From the NCBI GenBank assembly GCA_023300185.1, contig CP097092.1, positions 620,001 through 684,000 of the forward strand: DNA of 64,000 nucleotides, in the 5' to 3' direction. Position 1 is the first letter of the stretch; every line of letters begins with the position of its first letter. This document shows positions 9,743 to 19,040 of the stretch, piece by piece. Source of the DNA: Lancefieldella parvula. Its GTDB lineage: Bacteria > Actinomycetota > Coriobacteriia > Coriobacteriales > Atopobiaceae. Both the position numbers and the translations under genes were made by a program. A model generated the notes under the pieces. The model had not been told where the DNA came from and searched no databases. It saw nothing but the letters and a program-made list of their open reading frames with translations.

Positions 9743-11899
9743 TTACAAGGTAATCTTATACAACCTCATAGAACCTTCTTCCAGCACCACCTCAAAACCT
9801 GGGGTGGTGTCTGTTATTTGCGTGATACCTCTGAAGGTTCCAGGTTTATAGGTACTGGTAACAGCGTTGGAGTAATCAACAACGTTGTTCAGAATAAGGA
9901 CGTATTGTACGTTAAGGTCGCGTACCGTCTGAAGCACTTCAGGGTCGCTCGCAATGCGATTAAGGCGTTTACGAAGAATTGCACTTGCAGGACGTTCTGA
10001 AGCGTCATAGCCGTTAGGGAAGCGCCAGAGCACGTGTAAGTCGTTAGTGCCATACGCCCAGAGACTGCCATCTTGAGGTAGGTTTGCAATAACAGCACCT
10101 GCAGGAACGGTAAGCTCCACGCGACGTAAAAACTCCAATTCTTCCGATGTCAAAATGTAGTGATCGCCATAGGCCTTCTCGGAAGCCTGTTTAAAGGCAG
10201 TAGCGGCAGGAATTGGCTCTTCCGATTTAAGGTTTGGCATAGGAACCACATAGTTGAGTACAACTACACATGCAATGACCGCTCCCGCAATCAGAGGTTT
10301 AGCCCAAACAGTGCAAAAGACGCAGGTCTGAGCTTTGGTCTGAGCCTGAGAAGTTTTTTCTCTCCAGGAGACAAACGTTTCCAGCGCAGCTTCGGCAAGG
10401 GTTGCTAGGCCAAGTGCTGCCAGCGGAATTGCCATAATGACGCAGCTTGCCGCAATGCGGAATGGATCGGTATACCAAAATCCTGAGAGATATCCCTTCA
10501 GAGGAACGTCAAACGTAATAATAAAAATGCAGAGTATAGACAGGTACATAAAGGCAGATACCATCCATCGAGCCTGCTTGTGCTTAAACGTCCAGACGGC
10601 ACCTACAAGCACGCAGATTGAAAGTATCGGTTGTGGAGAAACAAGCTCTCCACCTGCGTACGACTGTCCAACAAAGTCCATGCCAAGGGCGTGCAAAATA
10701 GCATCTTGCAGGCTCGAGTAGGCGCTCCACCAGAAATTGAGAGCCACGCCTCGAACAATCAAAACGTAGTAGAAAACAGACCAAATAACCAGCGCAAAGA
10801 TAAAGAATACGTATGCCAGCGTAACAGGCTTGATTTGTTTTCCAAAGAGAACAACTCTGCGTTTTGACTCTCCAATGCGCGCAAAACTCCAAGGTAAAAG
10901 CACAACAATTGACGAGAAAATCGTGGAAGGATGCAAGATAAAGAGGGTAATCAAGCCAAGAACAAATATGACAATAAGCCAGATAAGGTCGTGTTTTGGT
11001 GTTTTTGAGCGAGTCATCTGCATAAAAATCCACCAAATAGAAGGCATTACACAGAAGGCTACGGTGTTAGGAAAGATTGGTCCATAGATGAGAAGCGACC
11101 AAGGGAAAACAAAAAATGCTAGGCAAACAAAAGCTCCACTGATAAGCGCAATGCGATGTTTAGGAAGAACTTTTGCAATAAGTGAGCAGATTGAGAGCGG
11201 AAAGATAATTGCTGCACTGACAAAGTTGAGTGCATTACCTGCAATAGGAACGGTTGTAGAAACAAGCTGCGTTGTTAGTGCAACAATGATGTTCCAGCCT
11301 GAAGGATAAAATCCCGAAGTCCCCGGTTCCCAAGGGGTAATTGAAGCTTCTACGGTGCTGTAGAAGTCATAGTGAATTGATGAGTACTTTTGAGACTCAA
11401 TCATTGCCTGCGTGACATCTAAGTGATGCACAATATCCCAGCCCTGAACAAAGGAGCTGGCAGACGGCAGGGTAGGTAAGAAGAGAAGTCCTACGGTAAG
11501 AAGACCAATTGCAACGTACAGAAGAGGCATCCAGAAGGGGAGTTCTTCGCAGATAAATGCTGGTACAGGGCTAGTTGATTGCTTGTCAGCGCGTATTGCT
11601 TCGGATTTGTTGGGTTTCTCGCCTCTGTGATGTTCTTTGTGTTTAGGAGCAACATAAAAAACGTAGCCATTGACCAGAGCTGCGATAAGCAGCGGAACAA
11701 GAACCATTACAGACAAGGGGATGGGGATGTTTAGTGCGCTAAAGATTTCTCCCTCAATAAAGAAGAGTGCGCAGCTTACTAAAGGAGCACTAACAAGTGC
11801 CCAGGGCTTTGGCATGCCGGAAGCATGCAGCAAAATGACGCCCGGCACATAGAGCAGGGCAACAATGACAACTACACTTTGGAAGAACTCAAGCCACAT
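9743..11899 (-). CDS. Large polytopic membrane protein, DUF6541-type
   Basis: 718 residues. Many hydrophobic segments (first at about 5-25, then dense from about 130 to 560) and a soluble C-terminal part of about 150 residues (EELEFLRRVELTVPAGAVIANLPQDGSLWAYG...). The layout and the motif FVQGWDIVHHLDVTQAMIES...TPWEPGTSGFYPSGWNII resemble DUF6541 proteins, common in actinobacteria and suspected of being membrane glycosyltransferase-like enzymes. No function can be assigned. No frameshift was found despite its length. Confidence 0.65.
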   Translation of the reverse strand: MWLEFFQSVVVIVALLYVPGVILLHASGMPKPWALVSAPLVSCALFFIEGEIFSALNIPIPLSVMVLVPLLIAALVNGYVFYVAPKHKEHHRGEKPNKSEAIRADKQSTSPVPAFICEELPFWMPLLYVAIGLLTVGLLFLPTLPSASSFVQGWDIVHHLDVTQAMIESQKYSSIHYDFYSTVEASITPWEPGTSGFYPSGWNIIVALTTQLVSTTVPIAGNALNFVSAAIIFPLSICSLIAKVLPKHRIALISGAFVCLAFFVFPWSLLIYGPIFPNTVAFCVMPSIWWIFMQMTRSKTPKHDLIWLIVIFVLGLITLFILHPSTIFSSIVVLLPWSFARIGESKRRVVLFGKQIKPVTLAYVFFIFALVIWSVFYYVLIVRGVALNFWWSAYSSLQDAILHALGMDFVGQSYAGGELVSPQPILSICVLVGAVWTFKHKQARWMVSAFMYLSILCIFIITFDVPLKGYLSGFWYTDPFRIAASCVIMAIPLAALGLATLAEAALETFVSWREKTSQAQTKAQTCVFCTVWAKPLIAGAVIACVVVLNYVVPMPNLKSEEPIPAATAFKQASEKAYGDHYILTSEELEFLRRVELTVPAGAVIANLPQDGSLWAYGTNDLHVLWRFPNGYDASERPASAILRKRLNRIASDPEVLQTVRDLNVQYVLILNNVVDYSNAVTSTYKPGTFRGITQITDTTPGFEVVLEEGSMRLYKITL

Positions 11900-12022
11900 C
11901 CTGATCCAATCAAGGTGTTAGTAAAAATTCTTATACTTCTTGGTCACACGACTGGGCGTGACAGCCACTTTGAACAGACTGGTCTATTTTACGATAGAAG
12001 CAAAAGTGGTGTTGAGATAAAC

Positions 12023-12047
12023 AAAAAGGACTTCCGAAGAAGTCCTT
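12023..12047 (-). terminator. Intrinsic terminator of the tRNA-Gln/tRNA-Glu transcript
   Basis: Perfect 9-bp stem AAGGACTTC / GAAGTCCTT with loop TTCG, followed on the minus strand by a T-run. It lies 8 bases past the tRNA-Glu CCA end. Confidence 0.9.
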
Positions 12048-12054
12048 GAACATT

Positions 12055-12131
12055 TGGTAGCCCGTACCAGATTCGAACTGGTGATCTCCGCCTTGAGAGG
12101 GCGGCGTCCTGAACCGCTAGACGAACGGGCC
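12055..12131 (-). tRNA. tRNA-Glu (anticodon CTC)
   Basis: Cloverleaf on the minus strand: acceptor GGCCCGT/ACGGGCT, anticodon arm CCGCC-CTCTCAA-GGCGG giving CTC, T-arm ACCAG-TTCGAAT-CTGGT, and an encoded CCA end. Confidence 0.93.
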
Positions 12132-12150
12132 ATGTATGACTGGGAGGACA

Positions 12151-12224
12151 TGGCTGGGATAGAGAGAGTCGAACTCCCGTTGACGGAACCAGAATCCGCT
12201 GTCCTACCACTAGACGATATCCCA
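12151..12224 (-). tRNA. tRNA-Gln (anticodon CTG)
   Basis: Minus-strand cloverleaf beginning TGGGATA, anticodon loop TTCTGGT giving CTG, T-arm with GTTCGACTC, and an encoded CCA end. Transcribed before tRNA-Glu from the promoter to its right. Confidence 0.92.
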
Positions 12225-12257
12225 AGATGTCATCCGTGCGCATCAGCGCGAGAAATA

Positions 12258-12286
12258 ACTATAAAGGAGACTCGTCAGAGATGCAA
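12258..12286 (-). promoter_or_regulatory. Sigma-70-type promoter for the tRNA pair
   Basis: On the minus strand: -35 TTGCAT, 17-bp spacer, -10 TATAGT, about 35 bases upstream of the mature tRNA-Gln 5' end. Confidence 0.7.
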
Positions 12287-12341
12287 GCAATAATTTCAAG
12301 AAATTCTGTTTGCAGCAAAAAATATTATACAAAACGCATCT

Positions 12342-13991
12342 CTAAGCGCAAGGAACGTCTCTAGTATTTGAGCTGAGCATGCGTTCTGCATCAATAAGCG
12401 CCTGGTCAAGAGGGGCACAACCGGTACAGCTTGCACAAGCAGTAGGGGCGCTTGGAGTGGCGGCAAGACCGCCTTTAGCTGTTTCTCTGAGAGAAACAGG
12501 AAGTGCAGCGCCCACTTCTGCCATAGCGTGAGCAACCTCATCAAACGGAATTGGGTTACCAACACCGGCTAAAGCAAGCTGAGAAGAGCTTACGGCGGCA
12601 GCTACGCCAATGGCGTTTCTATCTTGGCAAGGGTACTCAACCAGTCCTCTGACAGGGTCACAGACCAGTCCCAGAAGGTTAGAGATAGCAATAGAAGCTG
12701 CGTCCAAGCACTGCTGAGGAGTGCCACCCAGAAGCTCGGTCAGAGCAGATGCGCTCATGGCAGCAGCGGAGCCGACCTCTGCCTGACAGCCACCCTCAGC
12801 ACCCGAAACACTCGCGTTGGTGGTTAGGATAGCTCCAATAGCACTTGCATTCCAAAGCGCAGAGATAACCTGCTCGTCGGTAGCACCAATCTCTTCTGCT
12901 ACCGAGATAAGCGATCCCGGTACAACGCCGGACGCGCCTGCAGTAGGAGCGGCAACAATAACGCCCATGGTAGCTGAGCGCTCAAGAACGGCCATAGCGT
13001 AGGCAACGGCTCGTGTCTGCGTGGTGCCCATAAGTGCACTGGAGATTGCAGCTGGGGTATTAGCCACGGTCTTGGCCTGGCCGTTGAGCAGACCACCAAT
13101 GGACTGACGAGGCGTCTTGATAGTGTCGTGAACCTCATCGCGCATGATTTCTAGAACGTGAGCCATCTCGGCGTCTACGTCGGCATCTGGTCGCAGGTCC
13201 TTCTCGCGCTGGCGCATAATCTGGCCAATGGAGGCTCCCGTCTTGGAGCACCTGGCGAGAAGATCTGCGCCGTTGTCAAAGGCTCCTGAAAGCACGTCGT
13301 TTGTGACCTGTGGAGCTGCTCCTGGAATGGAAACCTGAGCGGCATACGAAACGTGAGGTGCCAGCTGGAAGAGGTCGAGGACTTTCTGCTCAATAGGCTC
13401 GTCAATCTCAAAGACAGTGTGGGCAAAGCCGCCACGCTCTGAGCGGAAGGTGCGCATAGTTGCAACATTGATGTTTTGCGTGGCCAAAATAGTAGTGAGA
13501 GCTGCAAGAACACCGGGTTTATCGCGATGTGAAACAAAAATGGTGGGCATATCGCCAGACATGCGAATGCGTACGCCGTTAACACCAGAAATACGAATAC
13601 GACCGCCACCTACGGACTCGCCCATAACAGAAACATGAACGTTATCTGTACCGTAGAGGTGAATTTCTACGGTGTTTGGGTGCAGAGTCTCGTCGTCGCC
13701 CTTCTCAATAACGCTGTAGTTGAGGCGCGCTTCTTCTGCCAGGGTAAGTGCTTCACGGACGCGCGTATCGTCTGGAGCAAGGCCTAAGATTCCTGCAATC
13801 AGAGCATAATCAGTGCCGTGACCAAGGTGGGTATGAGAGAAGGAGTTGTAGAGCCAAAACTCAACGCGCTCCAGCTGCTTTGGTGCAAGCGAGCGTGCAA
13901 CCAGAGCAATGCGCAAGGCTCCTGCTGTGTGCGAGGAAGAAGGACCCACCATAATGGGGCCTAGGACCTCAAACGCAGACATAGAAATCAT
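12342..13991 (-). CDS. L-serine ammonia-lyase, iron-sulfur-dependent, single chain
   Basis: Beta and alpha parts are in one chain of about 549 residues: N-terminal GPSSSHTAGALRIA, an ACT-like segment (VSHRDKPGVLAALTTILATQ, about 150-220), and a C-terminal alpha domain with GAEGGCQAEVGSAAAMSA and CDPVRGLVEYPCQDRNAIG, whose cysteines would hold the 4Fe-4S cluster. It converts serine to pyruvate and ammonia. Start at 13991 because TTGGAG is 5 bases upstream. The C-terminus carries an unusual cysteine cluster, TACASCTGC. Confidence 0.92.
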   Translation of the reverse strand: MISMSAFEVLGPIMVGPSSSHTAGALRIALVARSLAPKQLERVEFWLYNSFSHTHLGHGTDYALIAGILGLAPDDTRVREALTLAEEARLNYSVIEKGDDETLHPNTVEIHLYGTDNVHVSVMGESVGGGRIRISGVNGVRIRMSGDMPTIFVSHRDKPGVLAALTTILATQNINVATMRTFRSERGGFAHTVFEIDEPIEQKVLDLFQLAPHVSYAAQVSIPGAAPQVTNDVLSGAFDNGADLLARCSKTGASIGQIMRQREKDLRPDADVDAEMAHVLEIMRDEVHDTIKTPRQSIGGLLNGQAKTVANTPAAISSALMGTTQTRAVAYAMAVLERSATMGVIVAAPTAGASGVVPGSLISVAEEIGATDEQVISALWNASAIGAILTTNASVSGAEGGCQAEVGSAAAMSASALTELLGGTPQQCLDAASIAISNLLGLVCDPVRGLVEYPCQDRNAIGVAAAVSSSQLALAGVGNPIPFDEVAHAMAEVGAALPVSLRETAKGGLAATPSAPTACASCTGCAPLDQALIDAERMLSSNTRDVPCA

Positions 13992-14025
13992 AGCTACTCC
14001 AAAACTAAACAAACGATAACGATAA

Positions 14026-14058
14026 AAGAGCTGCAAAACCATCTGTTTTACAGCTCTT
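14026..14058 (-). terminator. Intrinsic terminator after gltX
   Basis: A 14-bp stem AAGAGCTGTAAAAC / GTTTTGCAGCTCTT (minus strand, one G-U pair) with a 5-base loop and a short T-run. It separates gltX from the serine dehydratase gene on the same strand. Confidence 0.8.
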
Positions 14059-14123
14059 GTGTGGTTTTACTTTTGATACCCACTTACGCTTGGAAGAATA
14101 CGCGGCAGGCACGCATTCACGCG

Positions 14124-15638
14124 TTATTTGCAAAGCTCCAGAGCGCGGTCAAGGCGAGCAAGGCAAACCTCACGACCAAGAAGCTCCATAGACTCTCCAA
14201 GAGGAGGGGAGACCATGTTGCCGCACTCAGCAACACGAATGGACTGGAAGACAATGCGCTTCTTAAGGTCAAGCTGCTCTGGAAGCACCTCAAGGGCAGC
14301 GTCAATTGCTGCAGCCTTCCACTCGTCCTCAGAAACGCCCTCAAGAGCAGTCTTTGCAGCCGCAAGGACGGTAGCACTCTGAGCAGCGTCTTTGGTAAGA
14401 CCCTTCTCAACGCTCTTCTGATCAAGGGTGACGTTTGCGCCTTCATACAGGAAGCGGGACTTCTCAATGACGTCTGGGCTTACTGTGGTACGAGGACGAA
14501 GAATCTCGGAAAGCAGGTCATACCAACCTGGACGAGTTGCGTAAATCTCTTCCGCATCAGTTGCATTGCCCTGAACAGGCTCAAGACCTGCGCCCACAAG
14601 CTCTGGAATCAGAACAGTCTTTGCAAAGGTCTGGCTATCCATATTGGCAAGATACGTTGCATTAATCCAGTTCAGACGCTCTGGATCGGACTTAGCAGGG
14701 TTCTTGGAAACGTGATCCAAAGAGAACTGAGACGCCAAAACATCGCGAGGCACAATGGTTGTCTCGCCATCAAGCGACCAGCCGAGAAGAGCCAGGTAGT
14801 TGACAAAGGCATCTGCAAGATAGCCTTGGTCACGATACTCCTCAACAGAAGTTGCTCCATGGCGCTTGGAGAGCTTCTTGCCGTCAGGACCCAAAATCAT
14901 GGAGATGTGTGCGAAGGTTGGAACAGGTGCGCCCAGAGCCTCGTACACCATAATCTGGCGAGGAGTGTTGGACAGGTGGTCATCGCCACGAATGATGTGA
15001 GTAATGCCCATGCCAGCGTCATCAACAACGGTGGCAAAGTTATAAGTTGGGGTGCCGTCAGAGCGGAAGATGATAAAGTCATCAAGCTCGCGAGCGTTAA
15101 AGGTTACGTCACCGTGAACAGCGTCGTGGACAATGACATCGCCGCGGTCCAGAGGAACCTTGATGCGGATGGTATAAGGCTCGCCAGCATCAATGCGGCG
15201 CTGTGCCTCTGCAGGATCAATGTTTCTGCAGGTACGCTGATAGCCCTGGAAGGGGTCGTGGCGCTCTTCAGCAGCCTTCTTGTCTTCAGCAAGCTTCTCT
15301 GGCGTGCAGAAGCAAGGGTATGCCTTGCCCTCTGCCAGCAGTTTATTTGCTGCCTCACGATACAAATCAAGACGCTCAGTCTGGCTATAAGGACCGCAAT
15401 CGCCGCCCTTGTCTGGACCCTCGTCCCAATCAAGACCAAGCCACTTCATGGCGCGCAGAATGATCTGAGTATTCTCTTCAGTTGAGCGCGTAGGATCTGT
15501 GTCATCAATACGAAGAATAAACTTGCCACCATTTGCGCGAGCAAAAGCCCAGTTATAGATAGCAGTACGCGCACCTCCGATATGCAGCTTGCCTGTTGGG
15601 GATGGCGCAAAACGTACTCTTACCTGCTTCTCTGACAA
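14124..15638 (-). CDS. gltX: Glutamyl-tRNA synthetase
   Basis: 504 residues, class I: HIGH-type motif RFAPSPTGKLHIGGARTA at residues 8-25 and KMSKS-type KKLSKRHGATS at about 255. Full family length. It charges tRNA-Glu, and possibly tRNA-Gln if the organism uses transamidation; no glnS or gatCAB genes are seen in the window. The gene is oriented with tRNA-Gln, tRNA-Glu and the serine dehydratase on the minus strand. Confidence 0.97.
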   Translation of the reverse strand: MSEKQVRVRFAPSPTGKLHIGGARTAIYNWAFARANGGKFILRIDDTDPTRSTEENTQIILRAMKWLGLDWDEGPDKGGDCGPYSQTERLDLYREAANKLLAEGKAYPCFCTPEKLAEDKKAAEERHDPFQGYQRTCRNIDPAEAQRRIDAGEPYTIRIKVPLDRGDVIVHDAVHGDVTFNARELDDFIIFRSDGTPTYNFATVVDDAGMGITHIIRGDDHLSNTPRQIMVYEALGAPVPTFAHISMILGPDGKKLSKRHGATSVEEYRDQGYLADAFVNYLALLGWSLDGETTIVPRDVLASQFSLDHVSKNPAKSDPERLNWINATYLANMDSQTFAKTVLIPELVGAGLEPVQGNATDAEEIYATRPGWYDLLSEILRPRTTVSPDVIEKSRFLYEGANVTLDQKSVEKGLTKDAAQSATVLAAAKTALEGVSEDEWKAAAIDAALEVLPEQLDLKKRIVFQSIRVAECGNMVSPPLGESMELLGREVCLARLDRALELCK

Positions 15639-15729
15639 AACTCCTCCTTGGCAGTTATTTTCTAGCGAGAAAATTTAGTTTATGCACTCTTTAGTATAAC
15701 GCTTGAACACAAGTGGCCGACAACGTTGC

Positions 15730-16698
15730 CTAGTCTTCAAACATATTGTGGTCTGCAAACTCTGCTTGAACGGTACGAATCATAAGGTCTACGTCTTCAA
15801 GTCCCAAGTGACGTTCCTTCTCGTCTGCTGCAAGCGTATGCCTACGACGTGCCCAGTTCTCAAGCGCGGCAGGGGAAGACTCACGCGGAAGAGACCTAAT
15901 CTCTGGGTCCAGGCGACGGCAGATGTCGCGGGAGTCAATAACAATAATCTTGCCCGCTTTTCTAGCCTCAGCGTAACCGTCAATGTTGAACATGAACCAA
16001 GAATCCTCAAAGGCAGCGTTATGTGCCATAAAAGGAATCTTTTTCATAGTTGCCAGCAGGGCCTCTTGGGCTTTTTTGTCGTCTCTAAATGATTTCTTGC
16101 CCTCAACATCTTTCCAGGTAATCTGGTGAATATCGGCAAGAGGGACGCCTTTTTCTTTGTACATCTCTGGGATGCCAAAGTAGGCAGTGTGAGGCTCTAC
16201 GGCAACGGTGTTGCGACCAAGATTCCAGAACTCAAAGCCCACGTTAACAATGTATCCCAGCTCAGGGAAGCGCGACGTAGTCTCAATATCAATGCCCAGC
16301 ACCGTGCCAGAAACGCTCTTCTCGACATACGCAATTTGCAAGTCGTTAAGAAGCGGACCTGCGGTTTTAAAGACAGCCTTAGGACGACGACGCTGCATCT
16401 TTGCAACGGCAGCCGCAAGGTCGTCGTTTGAAAGACCGCGAGAAAGGCCAACGCCTCGATGGTTTCTGAGCCTCTCCACGCCGTAGGTATCGCAGAGCGA
16501 GCGCGTTCTATCAGCAAGCTGCTGAATGACAGAAAACTCTACAGGCTCTTGGCCAAGTGGCGCTTCCTTCCAGGCATCAAGCAGCGTTTTAATGGCATCA
16601 CAGTTTTTGTTGACCTCGCCGATGATGGACTGATCATCAACAAGAAGGCCAGGTATGACAAACGCATTAGCGTGCTCAATAGCTTGATTGATATCCAT
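15730..16698 (-). CDS. 3'-5' exonuclease of the DnaQ/RNase T (DEDD) superfamily
   Basis: 322 residues. Exo I motif GIDIETTSRF at about 140, Exo II region FMAHNAAFEDSWFMF, and Exo III-like segment DSRDICRRLDPE...ENWARRRHTLAADEKERHLGLEDVDLM. The roughly 130-residue N-terminal part is not recognised. Likely a DNA or RNA proofreading/processing nuclease; the substrate cannot be told. The stop lies about 90 bases from the gltX start on the same strand. Confidence 0.8.
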   Translation of the reverse strand: MDINQAIEHANAFVIPGLLVDDQSIIGEVNKNCDAIKTLLDAWKEAPLGQEPVEFSVIQQLADRTRSLCDTYGVERLRNHRGVGLSRGLSNDDLAAAVAKMQRRRPKAVFKTAGPLLNDLQIAYVEKSVSGTVLGIDIETTSRFPELGYIVNVGFEFWNLGRNTVAVEPHTAYFGIPEMYKEKGVPLADIHQITWKDVEGKKSFRDDKKAQEALLATMKKIPFMAHNAAFEDSWFMFNIDGYAEARKAGKIIVIDSRDICRRLDPEIRSLPRESSPAALENWARRRHTLAADEKERHLGLEDVDLMIRTVQAEFADHNMFED

Positions 16699-16851
16699 AC
16701 ACTCTCGCTTTGGTGGGTGAGAATTAGTTCAACATATAAGTATCTACCCTGAAGCGCGTATTCTTTGCGTCATTTTCTAGAAAGTGCGCGCCTCACTAAA
16801 AATGCGTGCTAGGCTGTTGAGTGCAACACAGTTCTATGAAAGGTTTTACGC

Positions 16852-18210
16852 ATGTCTGATTTGAATGAGTCACTTGCTCTTTCTGAGGAGCTCCTTGCTT
16901 TTATTACGCAGAGCCCTTCTATGTTTCATACCACACAAACCATCAAAGAGTACCTGTTAGAGAACGGTTTTACCTATCTTTCCGAGGGTTCTTCTTGGGA
17001 CGTTCAGCCTGGCGGCTCTTACTTTACCACGCGCAACAATTCTTCAATTGTTGCCTGGAAAGTTGGCGAGAAGTACCGTGAGCCCCAAACCTCAAGCGCT
17101 GATGCTCCTTATCACTTCCAGCTTGCTGTTGCCCACGGCGATTCTCCAACCTACAAGGTAAAAGCTCAGCCAGAGCTTACCGGTGACGGCAACTCGCTTC
17201 GTCTGAACACCGAGGCATACGGCGGCATGCTTGATCACACGTGGTTTGACCGTCCTTTGGGTATTGCTGGTCGTGTGCTGGTCAAGGTAGGAAACAAGGT
17301 AGAGTCCAGGCTAGTCAACATTGAAGACGACGTTGTCATGATTCCAAGCTTGGCTATTCATCTTGAGCACAAAAATGGTCTCTCGCCAGAGTTCAACCGC
17401 GCTAAAGATTTGATGCCACTCTTTAGTGCTGGAGAGCTTAATCCTGGCGCCTTTAACGCCCTGGTAGCAGATGCAGCAGGCGTGTCTCAAGAGGACATTC
17501 TTTCTCGCGATTTGTTCTTAGTTGATCACACGGGCGGCCGCATTTGGGGCGCTAAGAAGGAGTTTGTTTCCGCTGGTCACCTGGATGACCTTCAGTGCGC
17601 CTTTGTAGCACTTAAGGCCTTCCTTGCTTCCTCAAATGAGCAGGACATCTCTGTGTATACCTGCTTTGATAACGAAGAAGTTGGTTCAAACACCAAGCAG
17701 GGCGCTCAGTCCACATTCCTTAAAGACACCTTGCAACGCGTAAACGCCACGCTTGGCTTTACACAGGAAGATTACTACCGAGCGCTCTCGGCATCTTTGC
17801 TGGTAAGCTGCGACAATGCGCATGCGGTGCACCCCAATTATCCCGAGAAGCACGATGCAGTCAACAAGCCGTATCTCAATGGCGGCATGGTTATCAAGGA
17901 AGCAGCACGTCAGTCGTACTGCACCGATGCGTTTAGCCGCGCCATTGTCGAGGCTATTTGGAAGCAGCAAAACATTTCTTACCAGGTCTTTGCTAACAGA
18001 AGCGATATGCCAGGTGGATCAACGCTGGGCAACCTCTCCAACATTCAGGCCAGCATGCATGCCGTTGACGTGGGTCTGCCACAGCTTGCTATGCACTCCG
18101 TCTACGAGACCGCCGGTACCAAAGACACGCTTCTGGGATACCAGGCTCTCAAGGCGTTCTATGACACCTGCGTCTGTATCACCGATGCCGATTCGTTTGA
18201 GCTGAGGTAG
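16852..18210 (+). CDS. M18 family aminopeptidase
   Basis: 452 residues with M18 zinc-site motifs: VAHGDSPTYKVK (His and Asp), GHLDDLQCAF, CFDNEEVGSNTKQGA (catalytic and metal Glu) and NRSDMPGGSTLGNL. It would remove N-terminal acidic or other residues from peptides in the cytoplasm. The start at 16852 is 9 bases after GAAAGG. A copy of the GGCGAGAAA motif follows the stop. Confidence 0.95.
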   Translation: MSDLNESLALSEELLAFITQSPSMFHTTQTIKEYLLENGFTYLSEGSSWDVQPGGSYFTTRNNSSIVAWKVGEKYREPQTSSADAPYHFQLAVAHGDSPTYKVKAQPELTGDGNSLRLNTEAYGGMLDHTWFDRPLGIAGRVLVKVGNKVESRLVNIEDDVVMIPSLAIHLEHKNGLSPEFNRAKDLMPLFSAGELNPGAFNALVADAAGVSQEDILSRDLFLVDHTGGRIWGAKKEFVSAGHLDDLQCAFVALKAFLASSNEQDISVYTCFDNEEVGSNTKQGAQSTFLKDTLQRVNATLGFTQEDYYRALSASLLVSCDNAHAVHPNYPEKHDAVNKPYLNGGMVIKEAARQSYCTDAFSRAIVEAIWKQQNISYQVFANRSDMPGGSTLGNLSNIQASMHAVDVGLPQLAMHSVYETAGTKDTLLGYQALKAFYDTCVCITDADSFELR

Positions 18211-18283
18211 TACCTGGCGAGAAACCCCGTGTACTAGCTATACTTACGTACATCGCATACAACACATCACTTGAAGGAGCTCC

Positions 18284-19040
18284 ATGTCAGAAAAACAGCT
18301 TACTGCTCATGATATGGAGCTCCTAACTTGTGCAGGTATTTACGTTGAACCTCAGACACTGAATGGCCCTGCGTTGGTATTTCCTATCTCAGATGGTGAA
18401 GGTGGAGAAATACGTGTGTTGTGGCAGGGCGGCGCCTATGAGAGTGCAACGTACACAGATTCTAGAAAGAATCAGCTGGTATTTCCTTATCTTGAGCTGT
18501 ATGACTTGCTGTTTGAAGCTGCGTGTCCCGTGCATTCAGTTTTGATGCTGGGTGCCGGCGGCTGCTCGTATCCTCGTTATTTAGTAGCTCATCATCCAGA
18601 GGTTTCTTGCGACGCACTGGAGATTGACCCTAAAATTGCAGACTCTAGCTCATAGCTACTTCTTTGTGGATGAAGCTATTAGAGAGAGCAATGGTAGGCT
18701 TCAGGTACAGGTAGCTGATGGCGTTGAGTATATAAAGAGCCTAGCTACCTCTGATAATAAGCGCTATGACGCTATCTTAAATGATTGCTTTAGCGGAGAA
18801 GTTCCACCTGCAGCTATGATGACCAGTGAGTGGATGAGTCTGGTAGCACACTGTCTTACTCCTGGCGGAAGATATCTCACAAATGTAGTTTCTGCACAGG
18901 TAGGAGAGGGAGCGCATCAGCTTGAGGAGCTCATGGATGCTGCTCGCACAGTGTTTGAGCAGGTAGAGGTTGTACCTTTGGATCCAGAAGCAGACCCAAG
19001 AGAGTCAGATAACCTTATGCTCGTTTGTCAGCGCGCTTAA
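18284..19040 (+). CDS. Spermidine synthase-like (class I SAM-fold) protein, frameshifted
   Basis: The glycine-rich nucleotide motif SVLMLGAGGCSYPRYLVAHHPE (first half), the acidic DALEIDPKIAD, and DAILNDCFSGEVPP...LTPGGRYLTNVV match spermine/spermidine synthase-fold proteins. The frame breaks at about 18644; removing one base from GACTCTAGC gives ADLAHSYFFVDEA and 251 residues. The decarboxy-SAM/putrescine pocket is not clear, so it may be a generic methyltransferase-like member. It overlaps the opposing MFS gene by 26 bp at the 3' ends. Confidence 0.75.

Noticed and set aside
14061..15485. 474-residue open frame on the plus strand
   Set aside because: It is antisense to gltX across nearly its full length, has no ribosome site and no recognisable domain.
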